From Alphaproteobacteria bacterium (lineage in GTDB: Bacteria; Pseudomonadota; Alphaproteobacteria; Micavibrionales; UBA2020): a stretch of DNA of 64,000 nt. This document shows, in pieces, positions 1 through 8,072 of this stretch (position 1 is its first letter; the number at the start of each line of letters is the position of its first letter). Where the stretch lies: contig JAICWS010000006.1 of the NCBI GenBank assembly GCA_025934695.1, forward strand, positions 124,001-188,000, given 5' to 3'. The position numbers and the translations under genes are program-made. The notes under the pieces are model-generated. The model had not been told where the DNA came from. It was given only the letters and a program-made list of their open reading frames with translations, and ran no database searches.

Positions 1-2136
1 AGCTTCCAGGGCGCCGACCCGGCGGAGTTCTCGCGCATGCAGGCCTTCTTCGGCAAGAAGGTGAAAGCAGTGCAGGATGGCTGGGAAGTATTCCTCGAAC
101 ATTCCTTCCGCTCGACGCGTGCCGTGCTTGACCTCGTCGACGCCGTTTTCAACGCGGAAGGCGTGCGCAAGGGTGTCGTGGCGGACCTGTCGCGCAACGT
201 CCAGCATTTGCCGTCGCGCGTGGGGCAGGCGGGGCAGGTCGAAATCTGGCCGTTGATCCGCGCACAGGTGCGGCCCGAGGCGGATGCCTGGAAGCTTCCC
301 GTCGATATCGAGCCCGGCGACAATTCGGCCAGCCGCCTGTCGCGCAAGATCGCGCAGACGGTGAAGGGCTGGATCACCTCGGGCGAAATGCTCCAGTCGC
401 GCGGGCGGCCGATCCGCGCGGGCGATGTGCTGATCCTCGTCCAGGCGCGCGGCGCCATCGTCGAAATGCTGATGCGCGCGCTCAAAGAACAGGACGTCCC
501 CGTCGCCGGCATCGACCGTATGACGCTGACCGAAGAAATCGCCGTCATGGACCTCCTGGCGCTGGCGCAATTCTCGCTGTTACCCAAGGATGATTTGACT
601 CTGGCCACGCTGCTGAAGTCGCCGCTGATTGGTATCACCGAAGAAGAATTGTTCAAGCTTTGCTACCAGCGTCACGGCACTCTCTGGGGGCGCGTGCAGG
701 ACGAGCGCCCCGACCTCGCGGATTATTTAAGCGGCTGGATCGCCAAGGCCGGCAAAGCAACACCTTACGAATTCTTCGCCGAAGCGCTGAACACGCCCTG
801 CTTCGCCGATCTCGTCAGCGGCAGGCGCGCCTTCTATCGCCGTCTGGGTGAAGACATTCACGACGCGCTGGACGAATTCCTGAACGCGGGGCTGCATTAC
901 GAACAATCGCATACGCCGTCGTTGCAGAAGTTTGTCGACTGGTTCCTGCGCGGCGAGGCGGAGATCAAGCGCGAGCAGGAACAGCACAAGGCCGACCAGG
1001 TGCGCATCATGACGGTGCATGCCTCGAAGGGCCTGCAGGCGCCGATCGTGTTCATGCCCGACGCCGCGAAGGTCGGCCACGACCATCCGCGCGCGCATAT
1101 CCGTCTGATCTGGCCGCCCGATAACGAGGGCGCGGAAGGGGGCGTGCCGCTCTGGTCGCCGCGCGCCGAATTCGACGCCGACGCCTATGCGGGCCTGCGC
1201 GACGCCGCCCGCGAAGGGCAGGAGGAGGAATACCGGCGCCTGCTTTACGTCGCGCTCACCCGCGCCGAGGATAGGCTTTACATCTGCGGCTCGCAGAACA
1301 AGCGCAAGCCCTCGGCCGATTGCTGGCACAACCTGGTCCTGACATCTTTCCCCAAGGCGGAGCAGCATCCGTTCATCGTCGACGACGTCGCCGCGACGGA
1401 TGAGGACGGCCAGCCCCAGTTCATCCTGCGCCATTCCTGCCCGCAGGAAGCGCCGCCCGAAACAATCGAGCAGGCGAAAGCTGCGGCGCAGCCGAAACGT
1501 GAACCGCTGCCTGAATGGACCGGAAAACCGCTGCCTGTCGAACCCGTTCCCGCCCAGCCGCTCGCCCCCTCGAAAGCGGGCGAGGACGAACCTGCCGCCA
1601 AAGGCCCGCTCGCCGAGGACGAGGATTACCGCTTCCGCCGCGGCATCGTGGTGCACCAGATCCTCGAAATCCTGCCGCAGCTGCCCGACGCGGCGCGCGA
1701 AAAAGCCCTCGCCGCCTATCTCGCCCGGCCCACGCTGGGGCTGGAGGACGATGCGCGCGCGGCGCTGGGCAAAGAAATCATGGCCGTGCTGCGCCATCCG
1801 GATTTCGCTGCCATCTTTGGCCCCGCTTCGCGCGCGGAAGTGCCGGTGGTCGGCCTCGCGGGCCTCAACAAGAAAACCGCACCGGTTCTTTCGGGCCAGA
1901 TGGACCGGCTGCTAGTCACCGACAAGGAAGTGCTCATTATCGACTACAAGACCAACCGTCCGCCGCCGCAAGATGTGAAGGATGTCGCGATCGTCTACCT
2001 GAAGCAGATGGCCGCCTATAAATCGGTGATGATGAATATCTATCCAGGCCGCGCCGTCAAATGCGCGCTGCTGTGGACCGACGGGCCGCGCCTGATGCCG
2101 CTGCCCGATGCGATGCTGGAAAAATACCTGCCGTAA
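1..2136 (+). CDS. addA: Double-strand break repair helicase/nuclease AddA, 3' part
   Basis: The frame is open from base 1, so the N-terminal half (Walker A region) lies outside the window; 711 residues are visible. AddA works with AddB to unwind and trim broken DNA ends so that RecA can load. Late UvrD-type helicase motifs are present: a TVHASKGLQ motif V near residue 340 and a YVALTRAEDRL motif VI near residue 420. A Pro/Ala-rich linker follows. The C-terminus carries a RecB-type PD-(D/E)XK nuclease with the DYKTNR signature near residue 647. The thioredoxin gene downstream matches a gene order common in Alphaproteobacteria. The frame is intact to its stop. The family call is secure; only the 5' end is missing. 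Confidence 0.93.
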   Translation, partial: SFQGADPAEFSRMQAFFGKKVKAVQDGWEVFLEHSFRSTRAVLDLVDAVFNAEGVRKGVVADLSRNVQHLPSRVGQAGQVEIWPLIRAQVRPEADAWKLPVDIEPGDNSASRLSRKIAQTVKGWITSGEMLQSRGRPIRAGDVLILVQARGAIVEMLMRALKEQDVPVAGIDRMTLTEEIAVMDLLALAQFSLLPKDDLTLATLLKSPLIGITEEELFKLCYQRHGTLWGRVQDERPDLADYLSGWIAKAGKATPYEFFAEALNTPCFADLVSGRRAFYRRLGEDIHDALDEFLNAGLHYEQSHTPSLQKFVDWFLRGEAEIKREQEQHKADQVRIMTVHASKGLQAPIVFMPDAAKVGHDHPRAHIRLIWPPDNEGAEGGVPLWSPRAEFDADAYAGLRDAAREGQEEEYRRLLYVALTRAEDRLYICGSQNKRKPSADCWHNLVLTSFPKAEQHPFIVDDVAATDEDGQPQFILRHSCPQEAPPETIEQAKAAAQPKREPLPEWTGKPLPVEPVPAQPLAPSKAGEDEPAAKGPLAEDEDYRFRRGIVVHQILEILPQLPDAAREKALAAYLARPTLGLEDDARAALGKEIMAVLRHPDFAAIFGPASRAEVPVVGLAGLNKKTAPVLSGQMDRLLVTDKEVLIIDYKTNRPPPQDVKDVAIVYLKQMAAYKSVMMNIYPGRAVKCALLWTDGPRLMPLPDAMLEKYLP

Positions 2137-2244
2137 AGATTTTCATAATATGCCAGGGCTTATTGGAGAGGGATTGATGGCGCCATGGCCCATTGCATTA
2201 GCTATAATATTTCAAAAATCATACCTTTATTTCCGCAAAATTGC

Positions 2245-2272
2245 TTGACCTCGCAGTCGCATCCGTTAGGGT
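2245..2272 (+). promoter_or_regulatory. Possible sigma-70-type promoter before trxA
   Basis: TTGACC at 2245-2250 is followed after 16 bases by TAGGGT at 2267-2272, in the otherwise empty 280-base gap between addA and the first thioredoxin. The -35 is good and the -10 weak. A second AT-rich hexamer, TATAAT at 2203-2208, has no partner at the right distance. Apart from this the gap shows nothing recognisable. Confidence 0.35.
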
Positions 2273-2416
2273 AAAACGCATCGGTTCAAACATTAATGCC
2301 TTTAAGCGAAGGCAATTGGAATTCTTCTGATCGGGAATGCGGCCATGCCGCTTGTCGTGTCGGGAAAACCTAAACCGCACCGGTATGAAAACCGCTTTTG
2401 AAAGGAAACGAAAGAC

Positions 2417-2815
2417 ATGACCTCCCCGTTCATCACCCCCGTCGATGAAAAGAACTTCGAAGCCGAAGTGCTGAAGTCCGACAAGCTCGTTCTGATCGAT
2501 TTTTATGCGGACTGGTGCGGCCCGTGCAAGGCGCTCGCCCCCACGCTCGAAAAGTTCGCCGAAGACAACAAAGACAAAGTCAAAGTCGTGAAAGTGAACG
2601 TCGACGAGAGCCCGAACCTCTCGGCCGCTTTCGGCATCCGTTCCATCCCGACCCTCGTCACGATGAAAGACAATCAGGCCCTTTACGGTGCCGTTGGCAA
2701 CCTGCCCCGCGAAGCGCTGGATAAACTCATCGACCAGTCTTTACAAGTCGCGAACGAGAACAATATTGCTCCGAGCAAGCCGGACAGCAACAAGCCCGCA
2801 GGTCCGGCTCCTTAA
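2417..2815 (+). CDS. trxA: Thioredoxin (CGPC)
   Basis: A 132-aa cytosolic thioredoxin, a general protein disulfide reductase. The redox centre WCGPC has its cysteines at residues 34 and 37, and the cis-proline loop (SIPTL) follows near residue 75. No signal peptide is present. The fold ends near residue 110; the rest is a polar Asn/Pro/Lys-rich tail not usual for TrxA. The ATG has an upstream AAAGGAAACG purine stretch. A second thioredoxin follows after 28 bases and both end at one strong terminator, so they probably share a transcript. Confidence 0.93.
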   Translation: MTSPFITPVDEKNFEAEVLKSDKLVLIDFYADWCGPCKALAPTLEKFAEDNKDKVKVVKVNVDESPNLSAAFGIRSIPTLVTMKDNQALYGAVGNLPREALDKLIDQSLQVANENNIAPSKPDSNKPAGPAP

Positions 2816-2843
2816 TACCCTTTTTCCTTAAACGGAGGAAATC

Positions 2844-3164
2844 ATGGGAGCCCAACAGGTTACCGACAAAGACTTTGAAACCGAAGTGCTGAATGCCGCC
2901 GGCCCCGTGCTGGTGGACTTCTGGGCGGAATGGTGCGGCCCCTGCCGCGCCCTCGGCCCCAGCGTCGATGCGCTGGCCCAGGAAAAGGCCCAGCAGATCA
3001 AGGTCGTGAAAGTAAATATCGACGAAAACCCGAACGCGCCGTCGAAATACGGCGTGCGCTCGATCCCTACCATGCTCATCTTCAAGGGCGGCAAGGTCGT
3101 GGCGCAGACAGTCGGCGCGATGCCGAAGTCGGATCTCTACAAATGGGTAGAGGGCTCCATCTAA
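2844..3164 (+). CDS. trxA: Second thioredoxin (CGPC)
   Basis: A 106-aa canonical-length thioredoxin with WCGPC cysteines at residues 31 and 34 and the SIPTM cis-proline loop. GGAGGAAATC precedes the ATG and is a good ribosome-binding site. It is clearly a paralogue of the gene just upstream: many positions match, including the VKVVKVN(V/I)DE strand. It lacks the polar C-terminal tail of the first copy. Two tandem cytosolic thioredoxins suggest duplication with some division of substrates; which one is the housekeeping copy cannot be told from sequence. Confidence 0.92.
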   Translation: MGAQQVTDKDFETEVLNAAGPVLVDFWAEWCGPCRALGPSVDALAQEKAQQIKVVKVNIDENPNAPSKYGVRSIPTMLIFKGGKVVAQTVGAMPKSDLYKWVEGSI

Positions 3165-3187
3165 AGAGCCCTTTTTCCAGCAAAATC

Positions 3188-3220
3188 AGCGCCCTGCTTC
3201 AAAGCAGGGCGCTTTTTTGT
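3188..3220 (+). terminator. Rho-independent terminator after the thioredoxin pair
   Basis: An 11-bp perfect stem (AGCGCCCTGCT pairing with AGCAGGGCGCT), a 4-base loop and a run of six T. It lies 23 bases after the second thioredoxin and ends the trxA-trxA unit before the exported thioredoxin-like gene. Confidence 0.9.
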
Positions 3221-3271
3221 TGCGGCGGACTATATTTGGCAGGACAATTGAAGAAAGAGGCAGAAACGCGC

Positions 3272-3733
3272 ATGGGCGGCACAAGCATCGGTATCCGGCA
3301 TTTATTCCTGGCTTTATTCGCCATGGCGCTGCTCTACGCGCGCCCGGTCGCCGCAGACGGCAGTAGTATCCCCGAGCTCACCACCGAGACCTTCGCCAGC
3401 ACCATTAAAAACGCCTCCCATCCCATCCTGATCGAGTTCAAGGCGAAATGGTGCCCCTATTGCAAGAAGGAACAGCCCGACATCGACCGCGTGCGCGCGG
3501 CGCTCATGGGCAAACTGGATATATACCAGATCGATATCGACGACGAGCCCAATATCGCGGCCGATTACGATGCGCATATCCTGCCCACGCTGATTATCCT
3601 CAGCCACGGAATCGAGGTGGGCCGCTCGGAAGGCGCGCTCTACGGATCCGACCTGACCGACTGGATCCACGATGTCGAAAGCGACATCAAAAACCAAAAA
3701 GCAGTTGAGAGTGATTCTCCACAACCGCTGTAA
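3272..3733 (+). CDS. Exported thioredoxin-like protein (CPYC)
   Basis: A 153-aa protein with an N-terminal hydrophobic signal segment (residues about 8-27, cleavage likely after VAA) followed by one thioredoxin fold. The redox motif WCPYC has cysteines at residues 61 and 64, and an ILPTL cis-proline loop follows. The CPYC dipeptide is glutaredoxin/DsbA-like rather than CGPC, so it may act as a periplasmic thiol oxidase, isomerase or reductase. The frame is open further upstream, but the ATG at 3272 gives the signal peptide and has a purine-rich site (AAGAAAGAGG) before it. It follows the terminator of the two cytosolic thioredoxins, so it probably has its own promoter. Confidence 0.8.
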   Translation: MGGTSIGIRHLFLALFAMALLYARPVAADGSSIPELTTETFASTIKNASHPILIEFKAKWCPYCKKEQPDIDRVRAALMGKLDIYQIDIDDEPNIAADYDAHILPTLIILSHGIEVGRSEGALYGSDLTDWIHDVESDIKNQKAVESDSPQPL

Positions 3734-3788
3734 CCCCTTAAAGACAGCGAATAATGCCAGTTGAGAACGGTTATCATCTTGATTTTGC

Positions 3789-3817
3789 TTGACAAGTTTC
3801 TTAAGGTTATGTTAAGT
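3789..3817 (+). promoter_or_regulatory. Promoter-like sequence upstream of candidate small RNA
   Basis: A perfect TTGACA at 3789-3794 with TTAAGT at 3812-3817, 17 bases apart. No coding frame follows on this strand; the next signal is the terminator ending at about 3899. Confidence 0.45.
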
Positions 3818-3823
3818 TATAAG

Positions 3824-3899
3824 TAGATGCAGAGCTCTTCATTGAGCTCCTTACACACGAAGAAAAAGCCCCGGGCCTTCACCCCGGGGCTTTGCTTTT
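3824..3899 (+). ncRNA. Candidate small RNA, about 75 nt
   Basis: Between the promoter-like site and a strong terminator there is room for a transcript of about 75 nt with no reading frame. It has two stem-loops: GAGCTC at 3832-3837 pairing with GAGCTC at 3844-3849 (6-base loop), and a terminator stem AAAGCCCCGGG (3865-3875) pairing with CCCGGGGCTTT (3883-3893), ending in T-rich sequence. The neighbouring gene downstream is on the other strand, so the promoter has no other gene to serve. No known RNA family was recognised. The terminator alone could also serve the minus-strand ankyrin gene or the upstream gene. Confidence 0.4.
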
Positions 3900-3920
3900 C
3901 AGGCGAATTCATCGGTGTTT

Positions 3921-4997
3921 TCAGCCACGCGTTTTCGGCGCGAAACGCAGTTTTTTCATCGGCTGTACGGGAGCGGCGAGCTGCGTGGCGTCGCGGCTGA
4001 TGGTTTCGATCAGGTTTTCGCGCCAGGCGACGACCCGGTCCATGACAGGATGGATGTCATCGTCCGTTCCCATCTGGTCCGCAACGAAAGCACTGGCGGG
4101 CGTGTGTCCCTTCGCGTCGCGCGCCTCGGGGGAGAGGCCTCTTTCCGCCAGCAGTTGCAGTATTTCCTGATTTCCGCTGCGCGCGGCCGAATGCATCATC
4201 GTGCGTCCGCTCTTGCTCATATTATGCAGGTCGGCGCCCGCATCGAGCAGCATCCTGACGATGCCGGCATTTGAATTGTGACAGGCGACGGCATAATGAA
4301 AGGCCGTCGTTTCGCCGTCGTTCATCGTCAGATTCGGGTCGGCGCCGCGGTCCAGCAAAAGCCGGATAAGCGGCGCGTCCGCATCGACGCAGGCGTAGAT
4401 AAGCGCATTTCTGCCCTCGTTATCCTTGATGTTGACGGGGCATCCCCTGTCCAGAAGCGCCGTGATGGCCGCGATGTCGTTGGGCTCGGTGGGCTTGGTG
4501 GTCTCCAGCAGATGGCAGAGCTCAAACTTCGGCGCGGCGTCTTCCACCATCTGCGCGAGCGCTTGGTCGCCTTCGGCAGCCACTTCCAGGTCCGTGACCG
4601 CCTTTCCGTACTCCGTTCCGTCGGCGCGCTTGGTGCCGGCAAAATAAAAGGGGTCTGCGCCGTGATCCAGTAATATCTGCACGCTCGCCGCGTCTTGCTG
4701 GTGAAGCGCGACGCGCAGGGGCGAAAGATAATCTTCGGTCGAGAAATGCACATTGGCGCCCGCATCCAGCAGCATGCGCATGCAATCATAATGATTGAGC
4801 TCAATGGCAAGGGTCAGCGGACTGCGGCCGATGCCTTCGCCGCGCCCGTCGCCGCGCGGCTGGTTGAGATCGATGCCGGCGTCGATGCGGGATTTCAGCG
4901 CGGCAAGGTCATTGTTCCTGACGGCGTCGAACAGCGCGACGTCCGCGGGCGGCAGACCCTGCTCGTCGCAAAAAACGCTGTACTCGACTCCATCCAT
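3921..4997 (-). CDS. Ankyrin-repeat protein, stand-alone
   Basis: A 358-aa protein made largely of ankyrin repeats: repeated LLDAGA(N/D), LLDHGADP and LLDRGADPN helix-turn units from about residue 20 to residue 300. The last part is charged and of unknown function. No signal peptide or membrane segment is seen. The frame is open 16 codons further upstream, but the ATG at 4997 has GGAGG eight bases before it and is preferred. It lacks the GYR(I/L)T(E/D)IFNF tail shared by the four ankyrin proteins at 27-30.6 kb, so it is not a simple fifth copy. Ankyrin repeats bind proteins; the partner is unknown. Confidence 0.8.
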   Translation of the reverse strand: MDGVEYSVFCDEQGLPPADVALFDAVRNNDLAALKSRIDAGIDLNQPRGDGRGEGIGRSPLTLAIELNHYDCMRMLLDAGANVHFSTEDYLSPLRVALHQQDAASVQILLDHGADPFYFAGTKRADGTEYGKAVTDLEVAAEGDQALAQMVEDAAPKFELCHLLETTKPTEPNDIAAITALLDRGCPVNIKDNEGRNALIYACVDADAPLIRLLLDRGADPNLTMNDGETTAFHYAVACHNSNAGIVRMLLDAGADLHNMSKSGRTMMHSAARSGNQEILQLLAERGLSPEARDAKGHTPASAFVADQMGTDDDIHPVMDRVVAWRENLIETISRDATQLAAPVQPMKKLRFAPKTRG

Positions 4998-5186
4998 GCT
5001 TGGCGCCTCCGAAAACGCCCAAACCATATCAGGAAGGTCGCCCACAGGTCAAGTATTATGGTAAATCCAAATGGCCAAACGGCCTTTTGGACCCCGCAAC
5101 GAGTGCGGGGTGGATTCGTTTGCTTCATTGAATTGATTCAAAAATTTTAAGACCAGTTCCATTTGCCGACGTCGCTGCGGCACAAA

Positions 5187-5218
5187 AGAAAAAACCCCGG
5201 AAATCGCTTTCCGGGGCT
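5187..5218 (-). terminator. Terminator after infC
   Basis: On the minus strand a 9-bp stem (CCCCGGAAA pairing with TTTCCGGGG) with a 4-base loop is followed by TTTTTT. It lies just after the infC stop, so infC ends the thrS-infC unit here. Confidence 0.85.
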
Positions 5219-5237
5219 TGATCAATCTCGTCTCACG

Positions 5238-5783
5238 TCATGGCGTCGCCTTCGCGGGCACCATGATCATGATGATGGAGTTGCCTTCTTGGCGCGCGTC
5301 CATTTCGACCTTGCCGATGTCGGCGAGTTCTTCCTTGATACGGCGGATGAGGGCATAGCCGAATTCGCGGTGCTCGTTCTCGCGGCCGCGGAACTGCAGC
5401 GTGAAGCGCACCTTATCGCCTTCCTCGAAGAAACGGCGGGCCGAGCGCAGCTTGACCTGGATATCGTGTTCCTCGATGCCGGGGCGCAGCTTCAGTTCCT
5501 TGGTCAGGACGATCTTCTGGTTCTTGCGCGCGGCGGCTTCTTTTTTCTGGATTTCGTAGCGGTGCTTGCCGACATCGCCGATCTTGCAGACGGGCGGCTC
5601 GGCGTTGGGGGAAATTTCGATCAGGTCGAAACCTGCATCTTGCGCGGCCTGGATGGCGTCGCGCACCGACATGACGCCTGCCATTTCTCCGTCGGCGCCG
5701 ATCACACGCACCTTGTCGGCCCGGATCTGGTGATTGATGCGAGGGCCGTCGTCCTTGGGCGTGGGCCTGTTGAAGTTAGCTAT
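5238..5783 (-). CDS. infC: Translation initiation factor IF-3, ATA start
   Basis: A 181-aa IF-3, which binds the 30S subunit, blocks early 50S joining and checks the start codon. The N-domain signature (GPRINHQIR, then VRVIGADG) and the C-domain strands are present. There is no ATG near the N-terminus. The best start is ATA at 5783-5781, with AAAGGAG eight bases upstream; the only other candidate is TTG ten codons earlier, without a visible site. Start codons of the AUU/AUC/AUA class are a known feature of infC and underlie its self-repression, because IF-3 rejects them. It follows thrS after about 100 bases. The usual rpmI-rplT genes do not follow. Confidence 0.93.
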   Translation of the reverse strand: MANFNRPTPKDDGPRINHQIRADKVRVIGADGEMAGVMSVRDAIQAAQDAGFDLIEISPNAEPPVCKIGDVGKHRYEIQKKEAAARKNQKIVLTKELKLRPGIEEHDIQVKLRSARRFFEEGDKVRFTLQFRGRENEHREFGYALIRRIKEELADIGKVEMDARQEGNSIIMIMVPAKATP

Positions 5784-5797
5784 GGGACATTCTCCTT
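5781..5797 (-). promoter_or_regulatory. Ribosome-binding site deciding the ATA start of infC
   Basis: On the minus strand AAGGAGA is followed eight bases later by ATA GCT AAC. The spacing is ideal for ATA and wrong for the upstream TTG, which lies before this site. Confidence 0.7.
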
Positions 5798-5881
5798 TTT
5801 CTACGTTAAACAAAAATCCGCCACGCCCGCATGGTCAGGCGGGGTGACGCTCAAGGCAATATTGCCGTTGGAATCCAGCCC

Positions 5882-7837
5882 TCATTGCGGAGGCTTTGAT
5901 TCCTCAGAGATTTTACGGATTGCCTCATCAAGTGCAAGCACTTCTTGGGTTTTCTCGGCGCCCAGCCGGCGGATGGCGACCTTGCCTTCCTCGGCCTCGC
6001 GCTTGCCCACCACCCAGATCTGGGGTGTTTTCGTAAGGCTGTGCTCGCGGATCTTGTAGTCGATTTTTTCGTTGCGCACGTCAAGTTTCGCCCGAATGCC
6101 TGCATTTTCCAGGTCTTTCAGCACCTTGCGGGCATAATCGTCGGCATCGCTCGTAATGGTCGCGACGACCGCCTGGATCGGCGCAAGCCACAGCGGCAGC
6201 TTGCCGGCGTAATGCTCGATCAGGATGCCGATAAAGCGCTCCATGGATCCCAGGATGGCCCGGTGCAGCATGACGGGCCGGTGACGCTGGCTGTCCTCGC
6301 CGATATAGGAGGCGTCGAGACGCTCGGGCAGGTTGAAGTCGAGCTGCAGCGTGCCGCACTGCCAGGTGCGGCCGATGGCGTCCGTCAGGTGGAATTCGAC
6401 CTTGGGTCCATAGAAAGCGCCTTCGCCCGGCAGTTCCTCGAACTCAAGGCCGGCCGCACGCAACGCGGAGCGGAGGCCGTTTTCCGCCTTGTCCCAGATT
6501 TCATCCGAACCCAAGCGCACGTTTGCGCCCGGCCGCAGCGCGAGCTTGACGGAGATCTTGTCGAAGCCGAGATCCTTGTAGACGCCCAGCTGCAGCTTGA
6601 AGTAATTGCGCGCTTCGTCCTCCACCTGGTCGGCGCGGCAGAAGATATGCGCGTCGTCCTGCGTGAAGGCGCGCACGCGCATAATGCCGTGCATCGCACC
6701 CGACGGTTCGTTGCGGTGGCAGCAGCCGAATTCGGCCATGCGGATCGGCAGGTCGCGGTAGGACTTCAGGCCCTGCTTAAAAATCTGCACATGGGCAGGG
6801 CAGTTCATCGGCTTGATGCCAAGCGTTTTTTCGTCCGCCTTCACCTCGACCTTGAACATGTTGTCGCCGTACATGTCCCAGTGGCCGGAGGCCTTGAACA
6901 AGGAACTGTCGTAGAGCTGCGGCGTCTTGACTTCCTGGTAGCCCGCATTGTGGATGCGGCGGCGGATGAAGTTTTCCAGCACGCGCCAGATCGTATAGCC
7001 CTTGTCGTGCCAGAAGACCGAGCCCACAGCTTCTTCCTGCATGTGGAACAGGTCCATTTCCTTGCCCAGGCGGCGGTGGTCGCGTTTTTCGGCCTCTTCC
7101 AGCATGTGCAGATGGGCGTCCAGTTCCTTCTGGTCGCGCCAGGCCGTGCCGTAAATGCGCTGGAGCATGGCATTTTTGCTGTCACCGCGCCAGTAAGCGC
7201 CGGCGACCTTCATGAGCTTGAACGCCGTGCCGACCGCGCCGGTCGAGGGCAGGTGCGGCCCGCGGCACAGGTCATACCATTTGCCCTGGCGGTAGATGCT
7301 GATGGTTTCCGAGGCGGGAAGGTCGCGGATGATCTCGGCCTTGTATTTCTCGCCGATACCTTCGAAATGCTTGACCGCCTCGTCGCGCGCCCATTCCTCG
7401 CGCGTGAAGGGCGAATTGCGGGCAACGATTTCCTTCATCTTGGCCTCGATCTTCGCGAGATCTTCGGGCGTGAAGGGCGTATCCTTGCCGAAATCGTAGA
7501 AAAAGCCGTTATCGATCGCGGGGCCGATCGTGACCTGCGTGCCAGGGAACAGTTCCTGCACGGCTTCCGCCATCACGTGCGCCGTGTCGTGGCGGATGAT
7601 CTCGAGCGCCTCGGGCGACTTGCGCGTGATGATCTCGAACTTCCCGTCGGCGAACAGCGGACGGTGCAGGTCGATGATCTCGCCGTTCAGCTTGGCGGCG
7701 AGCGCGGCTTTGGCGAGGCCTTCGCCGATGCTCTTGGCGACGTCATAGCCGGTCACGGGGGTCGCAAAGGTCAGCGCCTTGCCGTCCGGCAGCGTGATGT
7801 GGATTTCCTTCTGCGATTTTTCCTGCGTGGCCTGCAT
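5882..7837 (-). CDS. thrS: Threonyl-tRNA synthetase
   Basis: A 651-aa class II synthetase that charges tRNA-Thr. Domains in order: TGS ([10 protein letters not shown] onward, about residues 10-70), the editing domain with HDTAH and CRGPH zinc-site motifs, the catalytic core with zinc Cys in MNCPAH, motif 2 (CHRNEPSGA) and motif 3 (SMERFIG), then the anticodon-binding domain ([10 protein letters not shown]). Length is normal. The frame opens with a TTG two codons earlier; the ATG at 7837 is preferred. It is transcribed with infC, a conserved pairing. Confidence 0.97.
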   Translation of the reverse strand: MQATQEKSQKEIHITLPDGKALTFATPVTGYDVAKSIGEGLAKAALAAKLNGEIIDLHRPLFADGKFEIITRKSPEALEIIRHDTAHVMAEAVQELFPGTQVTIGPAIDNGFFYDFGKDTPFTPEDLAKIEAKMKEIVARNSPFTREEWARDEAVKHFEGIGEKYKAEIIRDLPASETISIYRQGKWYDLCRGPHLPSTGAVGTAFKLMKVAGAYWRGDSKNAMLQRIYGTAWRDQKELDAHLHMLEEAEKRDHRRLGKEMDLFHMQEEAVGSVFWHDKGYTIWRVLENFIRRRIHNAGYQEVKTPQLYDSSLFKASGHWDMYGDNMFKVEVKADEKTLGIKPMNCPAHVQIFKQGLKSYRDLPIRMAEFGCCHRNEPSGAMHGIMRVRAFTQDDAHIFCRADQVEDEARNYFKLQLGVYKDLGFDKISVKLALRPGANVRLGSDEIWDKAENGLRSALRAAGLEFEELPGEGAFYGPKVEFHLTDAIGRTWQCGTLQLDFNLPERLDASYIGEDSQRHRPVMLHRAILGSMERFIGILIEHYAGKLPLWLAPIQAVVATITSDADDYARKVLKDLENAGIRAKLDVRNEKIDYKIREHSLTKTPQIWVVGKREAEEGKVAIRRLGAEKTQEVLALDEAIRKISEESKPPQ

Positions 7838-7875
7838 TGTCAAAGTCCGTTTCCTAAGTGGTTAAAATCAATGTA

Positions 7876-7906
7876 ATAATGTCGTCCGCAACCCTTGAAC
7901 TGTCAA
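7876..7906 (-). promoter_or_regulatory. Possible thrS promoter
   Basis: On the minus strand a perfect TTGACA (7901-7906) precedes AT-rich -10 candidates: GACATT at 17 bases or CATTAT (7876-7881) at 19 bases. It points toward thrS 40 bases away. The leader would be too short for a T-box. Confidence 0.4.
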
Positions 7907-7934
7907 GGTTATTCGCCATTTAAACCATCCGGGC

Positions 7935-8000
7935 GTCATCCCCGCAAAAGCGGGGATCCCGATGTTATTACGATGAGATTCCCGCTTGCGCGGGAATGAC
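7935..8000 (+). repeat. Paired REP-like palindromes
   Basis: Two hairpins in inverted orientation, CCCCGCAAAAGCGGGG and TTCCCGCTTGCGCGGGAA, bounded by GTCAT...ATGAC, in the gap between divergent thrS and the glycosyltransferase. The same paired layout occurs at 12087-12157 and 27020-27101. Confidence 0.8.
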
Positions 8001-8072
8001 GAAGAGGCGCATGAGATACTGGATTTCCAGCGTTTTTCAGAGTAGAACTTGGATCAGCAAACGAGGACAGCA

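Noticed and set aside
3921-4997. Stand-alone ankyrin gene as a fifth member of the 27-30.6 kb family
   Set aside because: It lacks the IFNF tail module and the N-terminal cap, so similarity is limited to generic ankyrin repeats.
5945-7876. A 643-codon open frame on the plus strand opposite thrS
   Set aside because: It mirrors thrS on the other strand, has no ribosome-binding site or recognisable motif, and is explained by high-G+C codon bias.
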